Counted from the stretch's first letter, positions 52,257 through 61,624 are shown. The stretch: 64,000 nucleotides of DNA from Thermodesulfovibrio sp. 3907-1M (GCF_040450955.1 NZ_CP144373.1:1220486-1284485); one strand, 5' to 3'. Numbers and translations: made by a program. The notes: generated from the sequence alone by a model not told the origin.

Positions 52257-53273
52257 TTACTGTAAATCTTGAAACCTTGATAATTCCACCTCTCTGTAAA
52301 CTTCCTCCGGATTTTCAATATATTTTGGAGAAATATGTAGTATCACAAGCTCTTTAACTTCTGCCTGCCTTGCAATTTTGCCAGTTAATGCAGCGGTCAG
52401 ATGATTTCTTTCAATTGCTCTCTCCATGTCTTTACTTAAAAAGTAGGCTTCACAGAATAGAACATCAGAACCTTTTACAAAATCTATTATTTTCTGAATG
52501 TTTTCTTCCAGAGGCGCCACATCCATTACATAAGAGATTTTTTCTCCCTTTGTAATATTTACAATCTCAAAAAGCTCTTCCAAGCCAAACTCTCCTTTTG
52601 GAGTATTGACCTTCAATTTAATTGAGGGATTTTTGGGCTTAAGCATCCCATAAGGCTCATAATCATAGTGAAGTTTAATCAGCTTTTTAAGCTCTCCAAG
52701 CCAGGGACCTACGACAAAGCCTTTTTTTTCAAGCTTTACTTTGTCAATATTTATATGAAAATCCTCTTCAATACAGTAGGCTATAACAGGTATTCCATGG
52801 GATAAAACAAGAGCTTTAACTTTAAAAAGAGGCTCCTTAAGAATGAATTCTTGCTTTGGAAGACTCGGCAATTTTTCAATTTTGAATTTCTGAGAAGCCA
52901 GAAATCTTGCTCTTTTTATCTTTTTTTCTGTAATTGCATAAACCTCAATTGATAATGGATAATCTGAAACGAGATTCCACGTATACCCCTTGAGTTTTCC
53001 ATAAACGCAATCTATAATACTGTCAGGTCCGTAAACTCTCAAAGGTTCAGCTCTTCTTAAAACAGCTCTTATTACCTGATCAAATCCTATAAAATGATCA
53101 ATATGGGTATGAGTTACAAAGATATCGCTTACTTTGAGTATTTCATTAAATGGAATTTTTCTTATATCTCCTACATCAAAAAGCAAAGCTCTCCTTTCCC
53201 TGAGAAGCCTTACAAAAACGCAAGGGTCTCCAAAGGCATTGTTTACAATCTTATAGTGAAAAAGTCTTGCCAC
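52257..53273 (-). CDS. RNase Z-like metallo-beta-lactamase protein
   Basis: 338 aa from GTG 53273. MBL-fold metal motif THTHIDHFIGFD (HxHxDH), then LVLSHGIPVIAYCIEE, an acidic VMDVAPLEE strand and EAYFLSKDMERAIERNHLTA with a late His, and LVILHISPKY. This resembles RNase Z but is atypical in length and could be another nuclease or hydrolase. A TATAAT box lies 9 nt before the GTG and there is no Shine-Dalgarno, so the transcript is predicted leaderless. A longer reading upstream lacks conserved residues. Confidence 0.78.
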   Translation of the reverse strand: MARLFHYKIVNNAFGDPCVFVRLLRERRALLFDVGDIRKIPFNEILKVSDIFVTHTHIDHFIGFDQVIRAVLRRAEPLRVYGPDSIIDCVYGKLKGYTWNLVSDYPLSIEVYAITEKKIKRARFLASQKFKIEKLPSLPKQEFILKEPLFKVKALVLSHGIPVIAYCIEEDFHINIDKVKLEKKGFVVGPWLGELKKLIKLHYDYEPYGMLKPKNPSIKLKVNTPKGEFGLEELFEIVNITKGEKISYVMDVAPLEENIQKIIDFVKGSDVLFCEAYFLSKDMERAIERNHLTAALTGKIARQAEVKELVILHISPKYIENPEEVYREVELSRFQDLQ

Positions 53274-53282
53274 AATGGTATA

Positions 53283-53288
53283 ATTATA
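53283..53288 (-). promoter_or_regulatory. -10 box of the MBL gene
   Basis: Minus strand consensus TATAAT, 9 nt before the GTG start; no clear -35. Confidence 0.5.
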
Positions 53289-53344
53289 CAAAATGAAAAG
53301 CAGTTTTGTGACGTTATCCAGAAACTTAATCAATGGAGGAATGC

Positions 53345-54343
53345 ATGTCAGAACTGAGAAGAGATCCAATATCAGGAAGATGGGTTATTATAGCTGTTGA
53401 AAGAGGTAAAAGACCTTCAGATTTTGCACCTGTCAGTCAGAAAAGAAAAATAAAAGGATTCTGTCCATTCTGCCCGGGGAATGAACATACGGCTCCAAAT
53501 GAAATTATTGCTTTCAGACCTCCCAACACTGCGCCAAACACACCTGGATGGAGTCTCAGAGTTGTTCCAAATAAATTCCCAGCTTTGCAGATTCATGGAG
53601 ATCTCAATAAAAGAGGAGAAGGAATTTACGATAAAATGAACGGAATTGGCGCTCATGAAGTAATCATTGAAACACCTGACCATCTTGCCTCACTTTCTAC
53701 AATATCCCTTAAGGCAGTTGAAGATGTTTTGTGGGCTTATTATTTTAGAATTACTGACCTTAAAAAAGACATACGCTTTAAATATGTCCTTGTTTTTAAA
53801 AATGAAGGTGAAGCAGCAGGAGCATCAATTGAGCACACCCATAGTCAGTTAATTGCTTTACCCATTGTTCCTCAGATTGTAAAAGATGAGATGAATTCTG
53901 CAAGGAAGTATTTTGAGTTGAGAGACAGATGCATTTTCTGTGATATAATAGCGCAGGAGCTTGAATTTGAAAAAAGAATAATCTATCAAAATGACGCTTA
54001 TATAGTGCTTTCTCCCTTTGCACCAAGAGAGCCTTTTGAAACATGGATTCTGCCAAAAAGGCATGAGTCTCGTTTTGAGCCAAGAGAAAAAAGCTTCAGT
54101 CTTCTTGCAGATGCTCTTCAGACAACACTTAAAAAACTTGATGCTGTGCTTGAAACTCCTCCCTATAACTATGTTCTTCACACATCTCCTTTCCAAGATG
54201 AGATAAATGAATACTATCACTGGCATATTGAGATAATTCCAAAGCTCACAAAAACTGCAGGATTTGAATGGGGTTCTGGATTTTTTATAAATCCAACTCC
54301 TCCTGAAGAAGCTGCTCAGTTTATGAGGGAGGCTAAAATATGA
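53345..54343 (+). CDS. galT: galactose-1-phosphate uridylyltransferase
   Basis: 332 aa from the ATG 4 nt after GGAGGA (an ATG at 53333 precedes that site). It swaps UMP between UDP-glucose and galactose 1-phosphate. Zinc cysteines in CPFCPGNEHT and a CIFCDI pair; the active-site histidine triad is in SIEHTHSQLIALP (HxHxQ). WHIEIIPKL is the C-terminal His motif. Some members of this family act as ADP-glucose or general hexose-1-P transferases; coupling to glgA (ATGA) suggests feeding sugars into glycogen. Confidence 0.92.
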   Translation: MSELRRDPISGRWVIIAVERGKRPSDFAPVSQKRKIKGFCPFCPGNEHTAPNEIIAFRPPNTAPNTPGWSLRVVPNKFPALQIHGDLNKRGEGIYDKMNGIGAHEVIIETPDHLASLSTISLKAVEDVLWAYYFRITDLKKDIRFKYVLVFKNEGEAAGASIEHTHSQLIALPIVPQIVKDEMNSARKYFELRDRCIFCDIIAQELEFEKRIIYQNDAYIVLSPFAPREPFETWILPKRHESRFEPREKSFSLLADALQTTLKKLDAVLETPPYNYVLHTSPFQDEINEYYHWHIEIIPKLTKTAGFEWGSGFFINPTPPEEAAQFMREAKI

Positions 54344-55827
54344 AGATTGCTCTTGTTTCAGCAGAGGCTTATCCCTTTTCAAAAACAGGAGGTCTTGGTG
54401 ATGTTGTGGGAGCTCTTTTCAAAGAATTTATAAAAGCAGGAATTGATGTAACAGTGTTTCTTCCCTTTTACAGAACAACAAGACAGAACTTTTTTTCATC
54501 TACAGTAAATGCAGGAATAGTTTATGGAGTTGCTGTTGGTTCAACTAAGCGTTTTGGTGCTGTAAGAACTGCAAGAGTTTCTTTTGATGAGGAAGACAAC
54601 TTAAAGATTGAAGCTTCAACTGAGGGAAATCTGTTTTTTATTGAGCATAACGACTTCTTTGATAGAGACGAACTTTATGGAACAAATCATGGTGAGTATC
54701 TTGATAACGCAGAAAGATTTGTATTTTTTTCCAGAGCAGTTCTTGAGATTTGTAAAGTCATGAATTTAAAATTTGACATAATTCACTGCCATGACTGGCA
54801 TACAGCTCTGGTTCCTCTTTATCTGAAAACGTTTTACAAAGAATGCAGCTGCTTTGAAAGAACAAAAACCGTATTAACCATTCACAATCTTGGGTATCAG
54901 GGCATATTCCCCCGTGAAAAACTTGAGATAACAGGCTTTGGCCAGGAGATGTTTCATATAGATGGATTTGAATTTTACGGAATGGTTAACTTTCTTAAAG
55001 TAGGACTTTTCAATGCCGATATAATTACCACTGTGAGTCCCACATATGCAAAAGAGATTCTGACTCCTGAATACGGAGCAGGACTTGACGGAGTGTTAAG
55101 AAAGAGAAAAGAAAGCCTTGTGGGCATTATAAATGGAATTGACTACAAAATATGGAATCCTGAAAAAGACCCATTTATTGTTCAAAATTATGGAACTGGC
55201 AACATAAGTGATAAACAAAAAAACAAACAATATTTACTGAGTTTTACTAATTTAAAATGCTCCATACAAAACCCTCTAATAGCCTTTATAGGGAGACTCA
55301 CCTACCAAAAAGGTATTGATATAATTGTTGATGCCATACCAGGGTTAATTGAAAAAGGAGTAAGCTTTATATTTGAAGGAACAGGCGAAGCCTATTATGA
55401 AAATAAAATCAGAGAACTTCAAAATAATTATCCCTCAAAAATATATGCTTTTGTAGGATTTGACGAAGCTTTAGCTCATAAAATATATGCTGGTGCAGAT
55501 AGTTTGCTCGTTCCATCAAGATATGAACCATGCGGTTTGAGTCAGCTTATTGCTATGAGATATGGCACGCCTCCAGTATGCAGACGAACTGGAGGACTTT
55601 CAGACACAGTTGAGGATGGAGTAACAGGTTTCCTCTTTGATGAATACAGTGCAGAAGCTTTAACAGAAGCAGTTAAGCAATTTTGCTCAGCCTACGAGGA
55701 CAAAAACAGATTTTCCAGAATCATTTATGAAGCCATGAAAAGAGATTTCTCCTGGAGCAATTCCTGTAAAAAATATTTGGAACTTTATAAAGGATTAATA
55801 AATGAAGGAAAGACAGGCATTATTTGA
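54340..55827 (+). CDS. glgA: glycogen synthase (ADP-glucose, GT5)
   Basis: 495 aa. It extends alpha-1,4-glucan from ADP-glucose made by GlgC. The N-terminal KTGGLGDVVGAL holds the substrate lysine; VLTIHNLGYQGIFP, GRLTYQKGIDI and PSRYEPCGLSQLIAMRYGTPP are GT5 motifs with the conserved acidic residue. It overlaps galT by 4 bp and the downstream kinase by 26 bp. Confidence 0.96.
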   Translation: MKIALVSAEAYPFSKTGGLGDVVGALFKEFIKAGIDVTVFLPFYRTTRQNFFSSTVNAGIVYGVAVGSTKRFGAVRTARVSFDEEDNLKIEASTEGNLFFIEHNDFFDRDELYGTNHGEYLDNAERFVFFSRAVLEICKVMNLKFDIIHCHDWHTALVPLYLKTFYKECSCFERTKTVLTIHNLGYQGIFPREKLEITGFGQEMFHIDGFEFYGMVNFLKVGLFNADIITTVSPTYAKEILTPEYGAGLDGVLRKRKESLVGIINGIDYKIWNPEKDPFIVQNYGTGNISDKQKNKQYLLSFTNLKCSIQNPLIAFIGRLTYQKGIDIIVDAIPGLIEKGVSFIFEGTGEAYYENKIRELQNNYPSKIYAFVGFDEALAHKIYAGADSLLVPSRYEPCGLSQLIAMRYGTPPVCRRTGGLSDTVEDGVTGFLFDEYSAEALTEAVKQFCSAYEDKNRFSRIIYEAMKRDFSWSNSCKKYLELYKGLINEGKTGII

Positions 55828-58405
55828 GCTTATAAAACTTCTTGAAATATACGAGGATACTGAGATTCTTCTTGAAAGACTTATTTACTATGTCTGTGAG
55901 CTTATGAATGCTCAGGCAGGTATCGTAAGACTGATTAGAAATGGATATTTATATATCACTGCCGCTTACAACGTTAATTCCGATAAAACTGTTATTAAGT
56001 CTGATGAAGGAATATGTGGAAAAGTTTTAAAGGAAGGCAAAGTTAAAACATTTAATAAAGCTCAACTTGAAAAATATGAGCTTGATATACCTGCTTACTC
56101 AGCAATATGTATTCCATTAAAAATGCAACAGGAAAATATTGGTACAATTCTTGTTTACAATAAACTTGACTCAGAAGAAGGGTTTGGAGAATTTACAGAA
56201 GAAGACATTGCAGTAGGAGAGCTTTTTTCAGCAATAGCCTCACTAATTATTCTTAAATCCCTTAGGTTCAAAGAACTTAAAGAGAGAGAAATGCAAAATA
56301 CAAAGGCAATGGCTCAGATAGAGGAGCTTAAAAGTTATCTTGAAAGCCTGATTCAGAGTTCTGCTGATGCAATAATAGCCACTGATTTAGATAATATTGT
56401 GACCGCCTGGAATAAAGGCGCAGAAAATATTTTTGGTTATGCAAAGGAGGAAGTTATCGGGAAACCTTTACCTGTTATTCCTGATTTCTTACGAGAGATG
56501 GAAAAAATATATTTTGAAAAAATTAAACAGGATGAAACATTAAAAGATATAGAAACAGTCATGGTAACAAAGGAAAATAAAATCATAGAAGTAAGTCTTA
56601 CCATGTCTCCGATAAAGAATTCAAGGGGACAAATAGTGGGAGTCAGCAGAATAATAAGAGATATTACAGAAAAGAAAAAGCTTGAAAGAGACCTCATAAG
56701 AAGAAACGAAGAACTTACAAAGATTCTCTTTATAAGCTCTGCTGTAAGAAGCACCTTAGAACTGAATAAACTTCTAAGAATTATACTTACAGTAATTACA
56801 ATGGGTGAAGGACTCGGGTTTAACAGAGCAGTGCTGTTTCTTGTTGATGAAGAAAGCAATTCTTTACGGGGAGTTATGGCAGTAGGTCCTTCCAGTTATG
56901 AAGAAGCCTGGCATATATGGTCAAGCATGTCACGAGAAAAGAAAACTCTCTTTGAGGTTCTTGATGAATTAAGCAGAAGAGAGTTTGAAGAAGATAGCTT
57001 TCTTGAAAGACTCTGTAAAAACATCTCCATACCATTAAGTGAAAATACACCGATTGTGCGAGCTGTAAAAGAAAAAAAAGTCTTTAACATCAAAGATGTT
57101 CACAAAGAAGAAGCAGACCCTGTTATAATTCAGCAACTTGGAAGCTTTGCCTATGCAGTTACACCTCTTATCTCTAAAGACAAGGCAATAGGAGCAGTAT
57201 GGGTTGACAATCTTTATACAAGAAAACCCATTACTGAACAAGATATTAATTTTTTGAAAGGATTTGCTGACCAGGTGGCAGGTGCAATAGAAAATGCCTG
57301 GATATTTGACAAAATAGAACAGGCAGAAAAAGAGCTTGAGATGCTTTTTAATTCAATAACAGACCTTATTTATTACACTGATGATACCTATACAATAAAA
57401 AAGGTCAATCGCTCATTTCTTGAGGCTGTTGGATTAAAAGAGAATGAAGTAATTGGCAAAAAATGTTTTAAACTTATTCATAAGACTTCTTATCCGCTGG
57501 AAGAATGTCCTCATAGAAAAGCAATGGAAACTGGAATTCCCCAAGTGGGAGAGCTTGAAGAAAACTATCTTGATGGTGTTTATCTTCTTTCAAGTTCTCC
57601 AATATTTGATAAAAATGGTATTCTAATAGGAACTATTAATGTAGCAAAGAATATAACAGAACTCAAGAATTTAAAAGAAAGAATAATATCAATGGAAAAG
57701 ATGGCAGCACTTGGAGAAATGGCAGCAAAGGTTGCTCATGAAATAAGGAATCCCTTACTTGCAATAGGTGGATTTGCTAAAAGACTTAATAAAGAGCTGA
57801 AGGATGAAAAATCACAGGAGTATATAAAAGTAATCATTGAAGAAGTAAGAAGGCTTGAAAGAATTCTCAATGAAATATTAAGCTTCGTAAAGCCTTACCC
57901 AATTGGCAAGGAATCTTTTGAAATCAATCAGCTTGTGGGTGATGTGGTCAACTTTGTTGAATCTACGCTGAAAGACAATAACAATGAATTTAAATTGACG
58001 ATAAATAACAACTTTAAAGTGCTCGGCAACTATGATAAATTGAAAGAGGTGCTTTTAAACCTGATCTCAAATGCCAATGAAGCAACAAAAAATGGAAGTA
58101 TAACTTTAAAAATACATAAGGCAGATAAATTACCGGTAGAGGCAGATGCAGGTAAAGAGTATTTCATAATTGAAGTTGAAGATACCGGATGCGGAATAGA
58201 AAAGGCAAATTTAAAGAGAATATTTGATCCCTTTTTCACCACAAAAACAACTGGCACAGGACTTGGACTTGCAATTGTGAAAAGAATTGTTGAAGAGCAT
58301 GGTGGTATAATTAAGGTAGAAAGCGAACTCAGTAAAGGAACAACATTTAAAGTTTTTTTGCCAATACATAAAGAAGGAGGGGATAATGAAAATTCTGGTA
58401 GTTGA
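55802..58405 (+). CDS. cytosolic hybrid-sensor histidine kinase (GAF-PAS-GAF-PAS-HisKA-HATPase)
   Basis: 867 aa with no membrane segment. Domains by pattern: GAF (about 15-155), coiled linker, PAS (about 180-295, LIQSSADAIIATDLDNIVTAW), a second GAF (about 315-500), PAS (about 510-635), HisKA (KVAHEIRNPLLAIGGFAKRL) and HATPase (EDTGCGIEKANLKRIF, GTGLGLAIVKRI). A Cys in ECPHRKAME within the last PAS is notable. It starts inside glgA and overlaps a receiver-only protein by 20 bp, so sensing is probably tied to this operon. Signal unknown. Confidence 0.9.
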   Translation: MKERQALFELIKLLEIYEDTEILLERLIYYVCELMNAQAGIVRLIRNGYLYITAAYNVNSDKTVIKSDEGICGKVLKEGKVKTFNKAQLEKYELDIPAYSAICIPLKMQQENIGTILVYNKLDSEEGFGEFTEEDIAVGELFSAIASLIILKSLRFKELKEREMQNTKAMAQIEELKSYLESLIQSSADAIIATDLDNIVTAWNKGAENIFGYAKEEVIGKPLPVIPDFLREMEKIYFEKIKQDETLKDIETVMVTKENKIIEVSLTMSPIKNSRGQIVGVSRIIRDITEKKKLERDLIRRNEELTKILFISSAVRSTLELNKLLRIILTVITMGEGLGFNRAVLFLVDEESNSLRGVMAVGPSSYEEAWHIWSSMSREKKTLFEVLDELSRREFEEDSFLERLCKNISIPLSENTPIVRAVKEKKVFNIKDVHKEEADPVIIQQLGSFAYAVTPLISKDKAIGAVWVDNLYTRKPITEQDINFLKGFADQVAGAIENAWIFDKIEQAEKELEMLFNSITDLIYYTDDTYTIKKVNRSFLEAVGLKENEVIGKKCFKLIHKTSYPLEECPHRKAMETGIPQVGELEENYLDGVYLLSSSPIFDKNGILIGTINVAKNITELKNLKERIISMEKMAALGEMAAKVAHEIRNPLLAIGGFAKRLNKELKDEKSQEYIKVIIEEVRRLERILNEILSFVKPYPIGKESFEINQLVGDVVNFVESTLKDNNNEFKLTINNNFKVLGNYDKLKEVLLNLISNANEATKNGSITLKIHKADKLPVEADAGKEYFIIEVEDTGCGIEKANLKRIFDPFFTTKTTGTGLGLAIVKRIVEEHGGIIKVESELSKGTTFKVFLPIHKEGGDNENSGS

Positions 58406-58745
58406 TGATGAGAAAAACATACTTATGCTTTATAAAGCTGAACTTGAAGATGAAGGATATGAGGTTGTCACAGCGAATTCTGGTCGTGAAGCCCTTGAAC
58501 TTTTTGAATCAGAAAAACCAGATATGGTGACTCTTGATATAATGATGCCTGATATTGACGGAATTCAGGTTTTAAGACAGCTGAAACAGAAAAATCCCAG
58601 TGTTCCTGTAATAATGCTTACTGCCTATGATTACAGGGATGATTTTTCAATATGGGCATCAGATGCCTATGTTGTTAAATCATCTGACCTTAGTACTTTA
58701 AAAGAGACCATTAAAGAAATTGCAGAGAAGTTTGGAATAAAATGA
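58386..58745 (+). CDS. single-domain response regulator (CheY-like)
   Basis: 119 aa receiver with no output domain. Acidic pocket VVDDEKN, phospho-acceptor Asp51 (VTLDIMMPDIDG), conserved Thr in MLTAYDY and Lys in YVVKSSDL. It overlaps the kinase upstream (20 bp) and the M16 peptidase downstream (4 bp). It must act by protein contact or phosphorelay. Confidence 0.93.
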   Translation: MKILVVDDEKNILMLYKAELEDEGYEVVTANSGREALELFESEKPDMVTLDIMMPDIDGIQVLRQLKQKNPSVPVIMLTAYDYRDDFSIWASDAYVVKSSDLSTLKETIKEIAEKFGIK

Positions 58746-60034
58746 GACATCTTGTAATATCTTTAATCTTTGTTTTAATATTTCCACTTATGAGTTTCTC
58801 TGAAGTTAAAGAAGAAGTCTTAAAAAATGGACTCAAAGTGATATTTATTAAAGATACTTCATCTCCTGTAGCAACCTTTCAGGTATGGTATAAAGTTGGT
58901 TCAATAGATGAACCAGAGGGCAAATCAGGAATAAGCCATCTTCTTGAACACATGATGTTCAGAGGAAGTAAAAACTATCCAGGAAATGTGTTTTCAAAAA
59001 TAATTCAGGCTCAAGGTGGAATTGATAATGCTTTTACAACGAAGGATTATACAGTTTATTTCCAGAAGCTTTCTCCTTCAAAGTTGCAAACTTCAATTGA
59101 TCTTGAGTCTGACAGAATGGCAAATCTTCTTTTTAATTCTGAAGACTTTGAACTTGAAAAAAAGATAGTTCTTGAAGAGCGAAGACAGCGATATGAAGAT
59201 GATCCTGAAAGCCTGATAATTGAAGAAGTTATTGGATTGGCTTTTAAAGATCATCCATATCGTAAGCCTGTAATTGGCTGGACTGATGATATTAAATCTA
59301 TCAGTCTTGATGACCTGAAAAGATACTATCATGAATATTACTGCCCTGGTAATGCCTTTATAATTGTTGCAGGAGACATAAGGATTGATGAAGTGAAAGA
59401 AAAAATAAAAGAGAAATTTGAAGATATTCCATCCTGCAGTGTTTTAAGAAAAACTTTTCATGAACCAAAACAATACGGACAAAAGAGAGTTATACTGAAA
59501 AGACAGACTCATCTACCAGTGCTTGTTTTAAGCTATAAAGTTCCTGCTTATCCCAATAAAGATAGCATTGCTCTTGAGATTTTAAGCACAATATTGGGAG
59601 AGGGTAAAAGTTCAAGGCTTTACAGAACCCTTGTTACAGAAAAGGCACTGGCAGTAGATGTTTCAACAAGCAATTCACCATTAAGCAGAGATGGATTTTT
59701 ATTTTTTGTAGTAGCTTATATTAAAACTCCAGAGAAAGTTGACGAAGTTGAAAGAATTATAAAGGAAGAAATTGAAAAGATAAAAAGTGAACCTCCTACG
59801 GAAGCAGAGATTGAAAAAGCAAAAAATCAGATAGAAGCATCTTTTCTTTTTAGTCAGGACTCTGTTTTCGGACATGCTCTTTATCTCGGTAAATTTGAAA
59901 TTCTTGGAAGTTGGAGGCTTATTGAAAAATATAAGGAAGATATAATGAAAGTAACAGCAAGGGATGTTCAGGAAGTAGCAAAAAAGTATTTTAACTTTGA
60001 TAATCTCTCAGTAGGAGTGCTTTTACCAGAATGA
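58742..60034 (+). CDS. M16 zinc peptidase, active subunit
   Basis: 430 aa with a signal peptide (VISLIFVLIFPLMSFS). Inverted zinc motif HLLEH at residues 66-70 and the distal Glu in VLEERRQRYEDDPE. The R/Y substrate pair region near LGEGKSSRLYRTLV is present in the C-terminal half. Together with the next gene it forms the two-chain M16B type, periplasmic here. It may clear signal peptides or process small peptides. Confidence 0.92.
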   Translation: MRHLVISLIFVLIFPLMSFSEVKEEVLKNGLKVIFIKDTSSPVATFQVWYKVGSIDEPEGKSGISHLLEHMMFRGSKNYPGNVFSKIIQAQGGIDNAFTTKDYTVYFQKLSPSKLQTSIDLESDRMANLLFNSEDFELEKKIVLEERRQRYEDDPESLIIEEVIGLAFKDHPYRKPVIGWTDDIKSISLDDLKRYYHEYYCPGNAFIIVAGDIRIDEVKEKIKEKFEDIPSCSVLRKTFHEPKQYGQKRVILKRQTHLPVLVLSYKVPAYPNKDSIALEILSTILGEGKSSRLYRTLVTEKALAVDVSTSNSPLSRDGFLFFVVAYIKTPEKVDEVERIIKEEIEKIKSEPPTEAEIEKAKNQIEASFLFSQDSVFGHALYLGKFEILGSWRLIEKYKEDIMKVTARDVQEVAKKYFNFDNLSVGVLLPE

Positions 60035-61335
60035 AAAAATTTTTAATAATATGCGTTTTGACTTTATTTTTTTATTCCATAGCAGGAGCTACAACTATGG
60101 ATTTTAAAACCTTTAAACTGGGAAACGGAGCAAAAATTAAATATCTTTACAGGGATAGCATTCCCATTGTTTATGTATCTGTTTTAATTCCAGCATCTCC
60201 ACTGGATGAGTCTAAGCCCTCAGTTGCCTATCTCACAGCACACTTGCTTACTCATGGCACAAAAACAATGACTGCACAGCAGATTGAAGATAAAATTGAT
60301 TTCCTTGCAATTTCAATTGACAAAAAAATTACCCATGACTATACGATGCTTACCCTTGCGACAACGAAGAGACATTTAAAAGAAGCTTTAAACTTATTTT
60401 TTGATGTCCTTATGAATCCAACATTTCCTGAAGAGGAGCTAAAAAAAGAACTTGCGAGAGTTGAAAAATCTTTAAAGCAGTTGGAGGAAGACCCTTCTTA
60501 TATAGCTTATAAAACCTTTATTAAACAGCTTTTTAATAAACATCCCTATGGAAGACCTGTTGAAGGTGAGCCTGAGGAACTCAGAAACATTACAAGGCAT
60601 GATATATTAGATTTTTATAAAAAATTTTATAATCCTCAGGCAATGGTTTTCTCTGTTGTTGGTAGTATAGATGAAAGAGAATTAAAAGAGCTTATTGAAA
60701 AACCCATTTCCCTGTGGCAAGGAAGTCTTTACAATCGCATAGTAAATCCTCCTTCATTTAAAGAAAGAAATGAACCATTAAAAATTTATGTAAAAAGACA
60801 GGATTTAACTCAATCAACGGTAGTTCTTGGTTTTGAAGGGATTTCAAGACAGGACCCTGATTTTTATGCTTTAAGCGTTATGAACTATATCCTTGGTGGA
60901 GGCGGGCTAACATCAAGACTTGCAAAACAGGTTAGAGAAGAGCGAGGCCTTGCCTATTCAGTTTATAGCACATTTTCTCCTTATTTAATGCCTGGAGCCT
61001 TTTATGTAGAAGTGAAGACGAAAAAAGAAAACACTCAGGATGTAATAAAATTAATTATTGAAGAAATTAAAAAAATGAAAGAAAAAGAAGTGACTGATGA
61101 AGAACTAAAAGAGGCAAAGTCATTCCTTACTGGAAGCTTTCCATTAAGAATTGATACAATGAAAAAAATCAGCGAGTTCCTACCAGTTATTGATTTTTAT
61201 GGTCTCGGGGATAATTATATAACAAAATATCCCGAATATATTGAAAAAGTGACAAAGGAAGACATAAAAAGAGTGACACAAAGAATTCTTAATACACAGG
61301 GGTACATTGTTGTAATTGTAGGAAAAGACTTATAA
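60031..61335 (+). CDS. M16 peptidase-like, catalytically inactive partner
   Basis: 434 aa with a signal peptide (LIICVLTLFFYSIAGA). The zinc site is degenerate: HLLTH at residues 71-75 has Thr in place of the catalytic Glu. The C-terminal substrate-binding part is intact (GGGGLTSRLAKQVREERGLAYSVY). It overlaps the active subunit by 4 bp, as in heterodimeric M16 enzymes where one chain only binds substrate. Confidence 0.92.
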   Translation: MKKFLIICVLTLFFYSIAGATTMDFKTFKLGNGAKIKYLYRDSIPIVYVSVLIPASPLDESKPSVAYLTAHLLTHGTKTMTAQQIEDKIDFLAISIDKKITHDYTMLTLATTKRHLKEALNLFFDVLMNPTFPEEELKKELARVEKSLKQLEEDPSYIAYKTFIKQLFNKHPYGRPVEGEPEELRNITRHDILDFYKKFYNPQAMVFSVVGSIDERELKELIEKPISLWQGSLYNRIVNPPSFKERNEPLKIYVKRQDLTQSTVVLGFEGISRQDPDFYALSVMNYILGGGGLTSRLAKQVREERGLAYSVYSTFSPYLMPGAFYVEVKTKKENTQDVIKLIIEEIKKMKEKEVTDEELKEAKSFLTGSFPLRIDTMKKISEFLPVIDFYGLGDNYITKYPEYIEKVTKEDIKRVTQRILNTQGYIVVIVGKDL

Positions 61336-61405
61336 GATTTTATATATCCTAACCTCTTATTCATCAATGCAAGCCTACCCATTCTTTATCATTCACCCCT
61401 TTCTT

Positions 61406-61624
61406 GTCATTTCGAGCCTGCGTTATAGCAGGCGAGGACTCCCCTTCGTTCTCACTATTTCAGACATCCATCGGAAGATCCCTCGGCTTTGCCTCGGGAT
61501 TACAAAAAGAAGTGTCATCCCGAGCGAAGCGAGGAATCTCCTCCGTTTTTTCTGTATTGAAAGACTCAGAGATTCCTCGGGGCATTGAGCCCCTCGGAAT
61601 GACAGGGGAAAAGCTCGCAATGAC
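61406..61624. repeat. cluster of GTCATyCCGAG hairpin repeats in alternating orientation
   Basis: Units: A (+) 61406-61444, B (-) 61474-61503, C (+) 61514-61545, D (-) 61569-61603 and a partial E (-) 61613-61624. The ends are conserved (GTCATyCCGAG and CGAGGAATCTC). The centres differ but are each self-complementary: GCCTGC/GCAGGC in A, GGC/GCC in B, GC/GC in C, GGGGC/GCCCC in D. A and E face each other as outer inverted repeats with one mismatch, and C and D as inner ones. Confidence 0.85.
61514..61545 (+). repeat. best-preserved unit (C) of the hairpin repeat
   Basis: GTCATCCCGAGCGAAGCGAG followed by GAATCTCCTCCG. Used as the reference for the relics at 25680-25698 and 25830-25860. Confidence 0.8.

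Noticed and set aside
53858-54382. 174-codon minus-strand ORF opposite galT and glgA
   Set aside because: Low-complexity, Lys/Ser/Phe-rich shadow of two conserved genes with no family signature.
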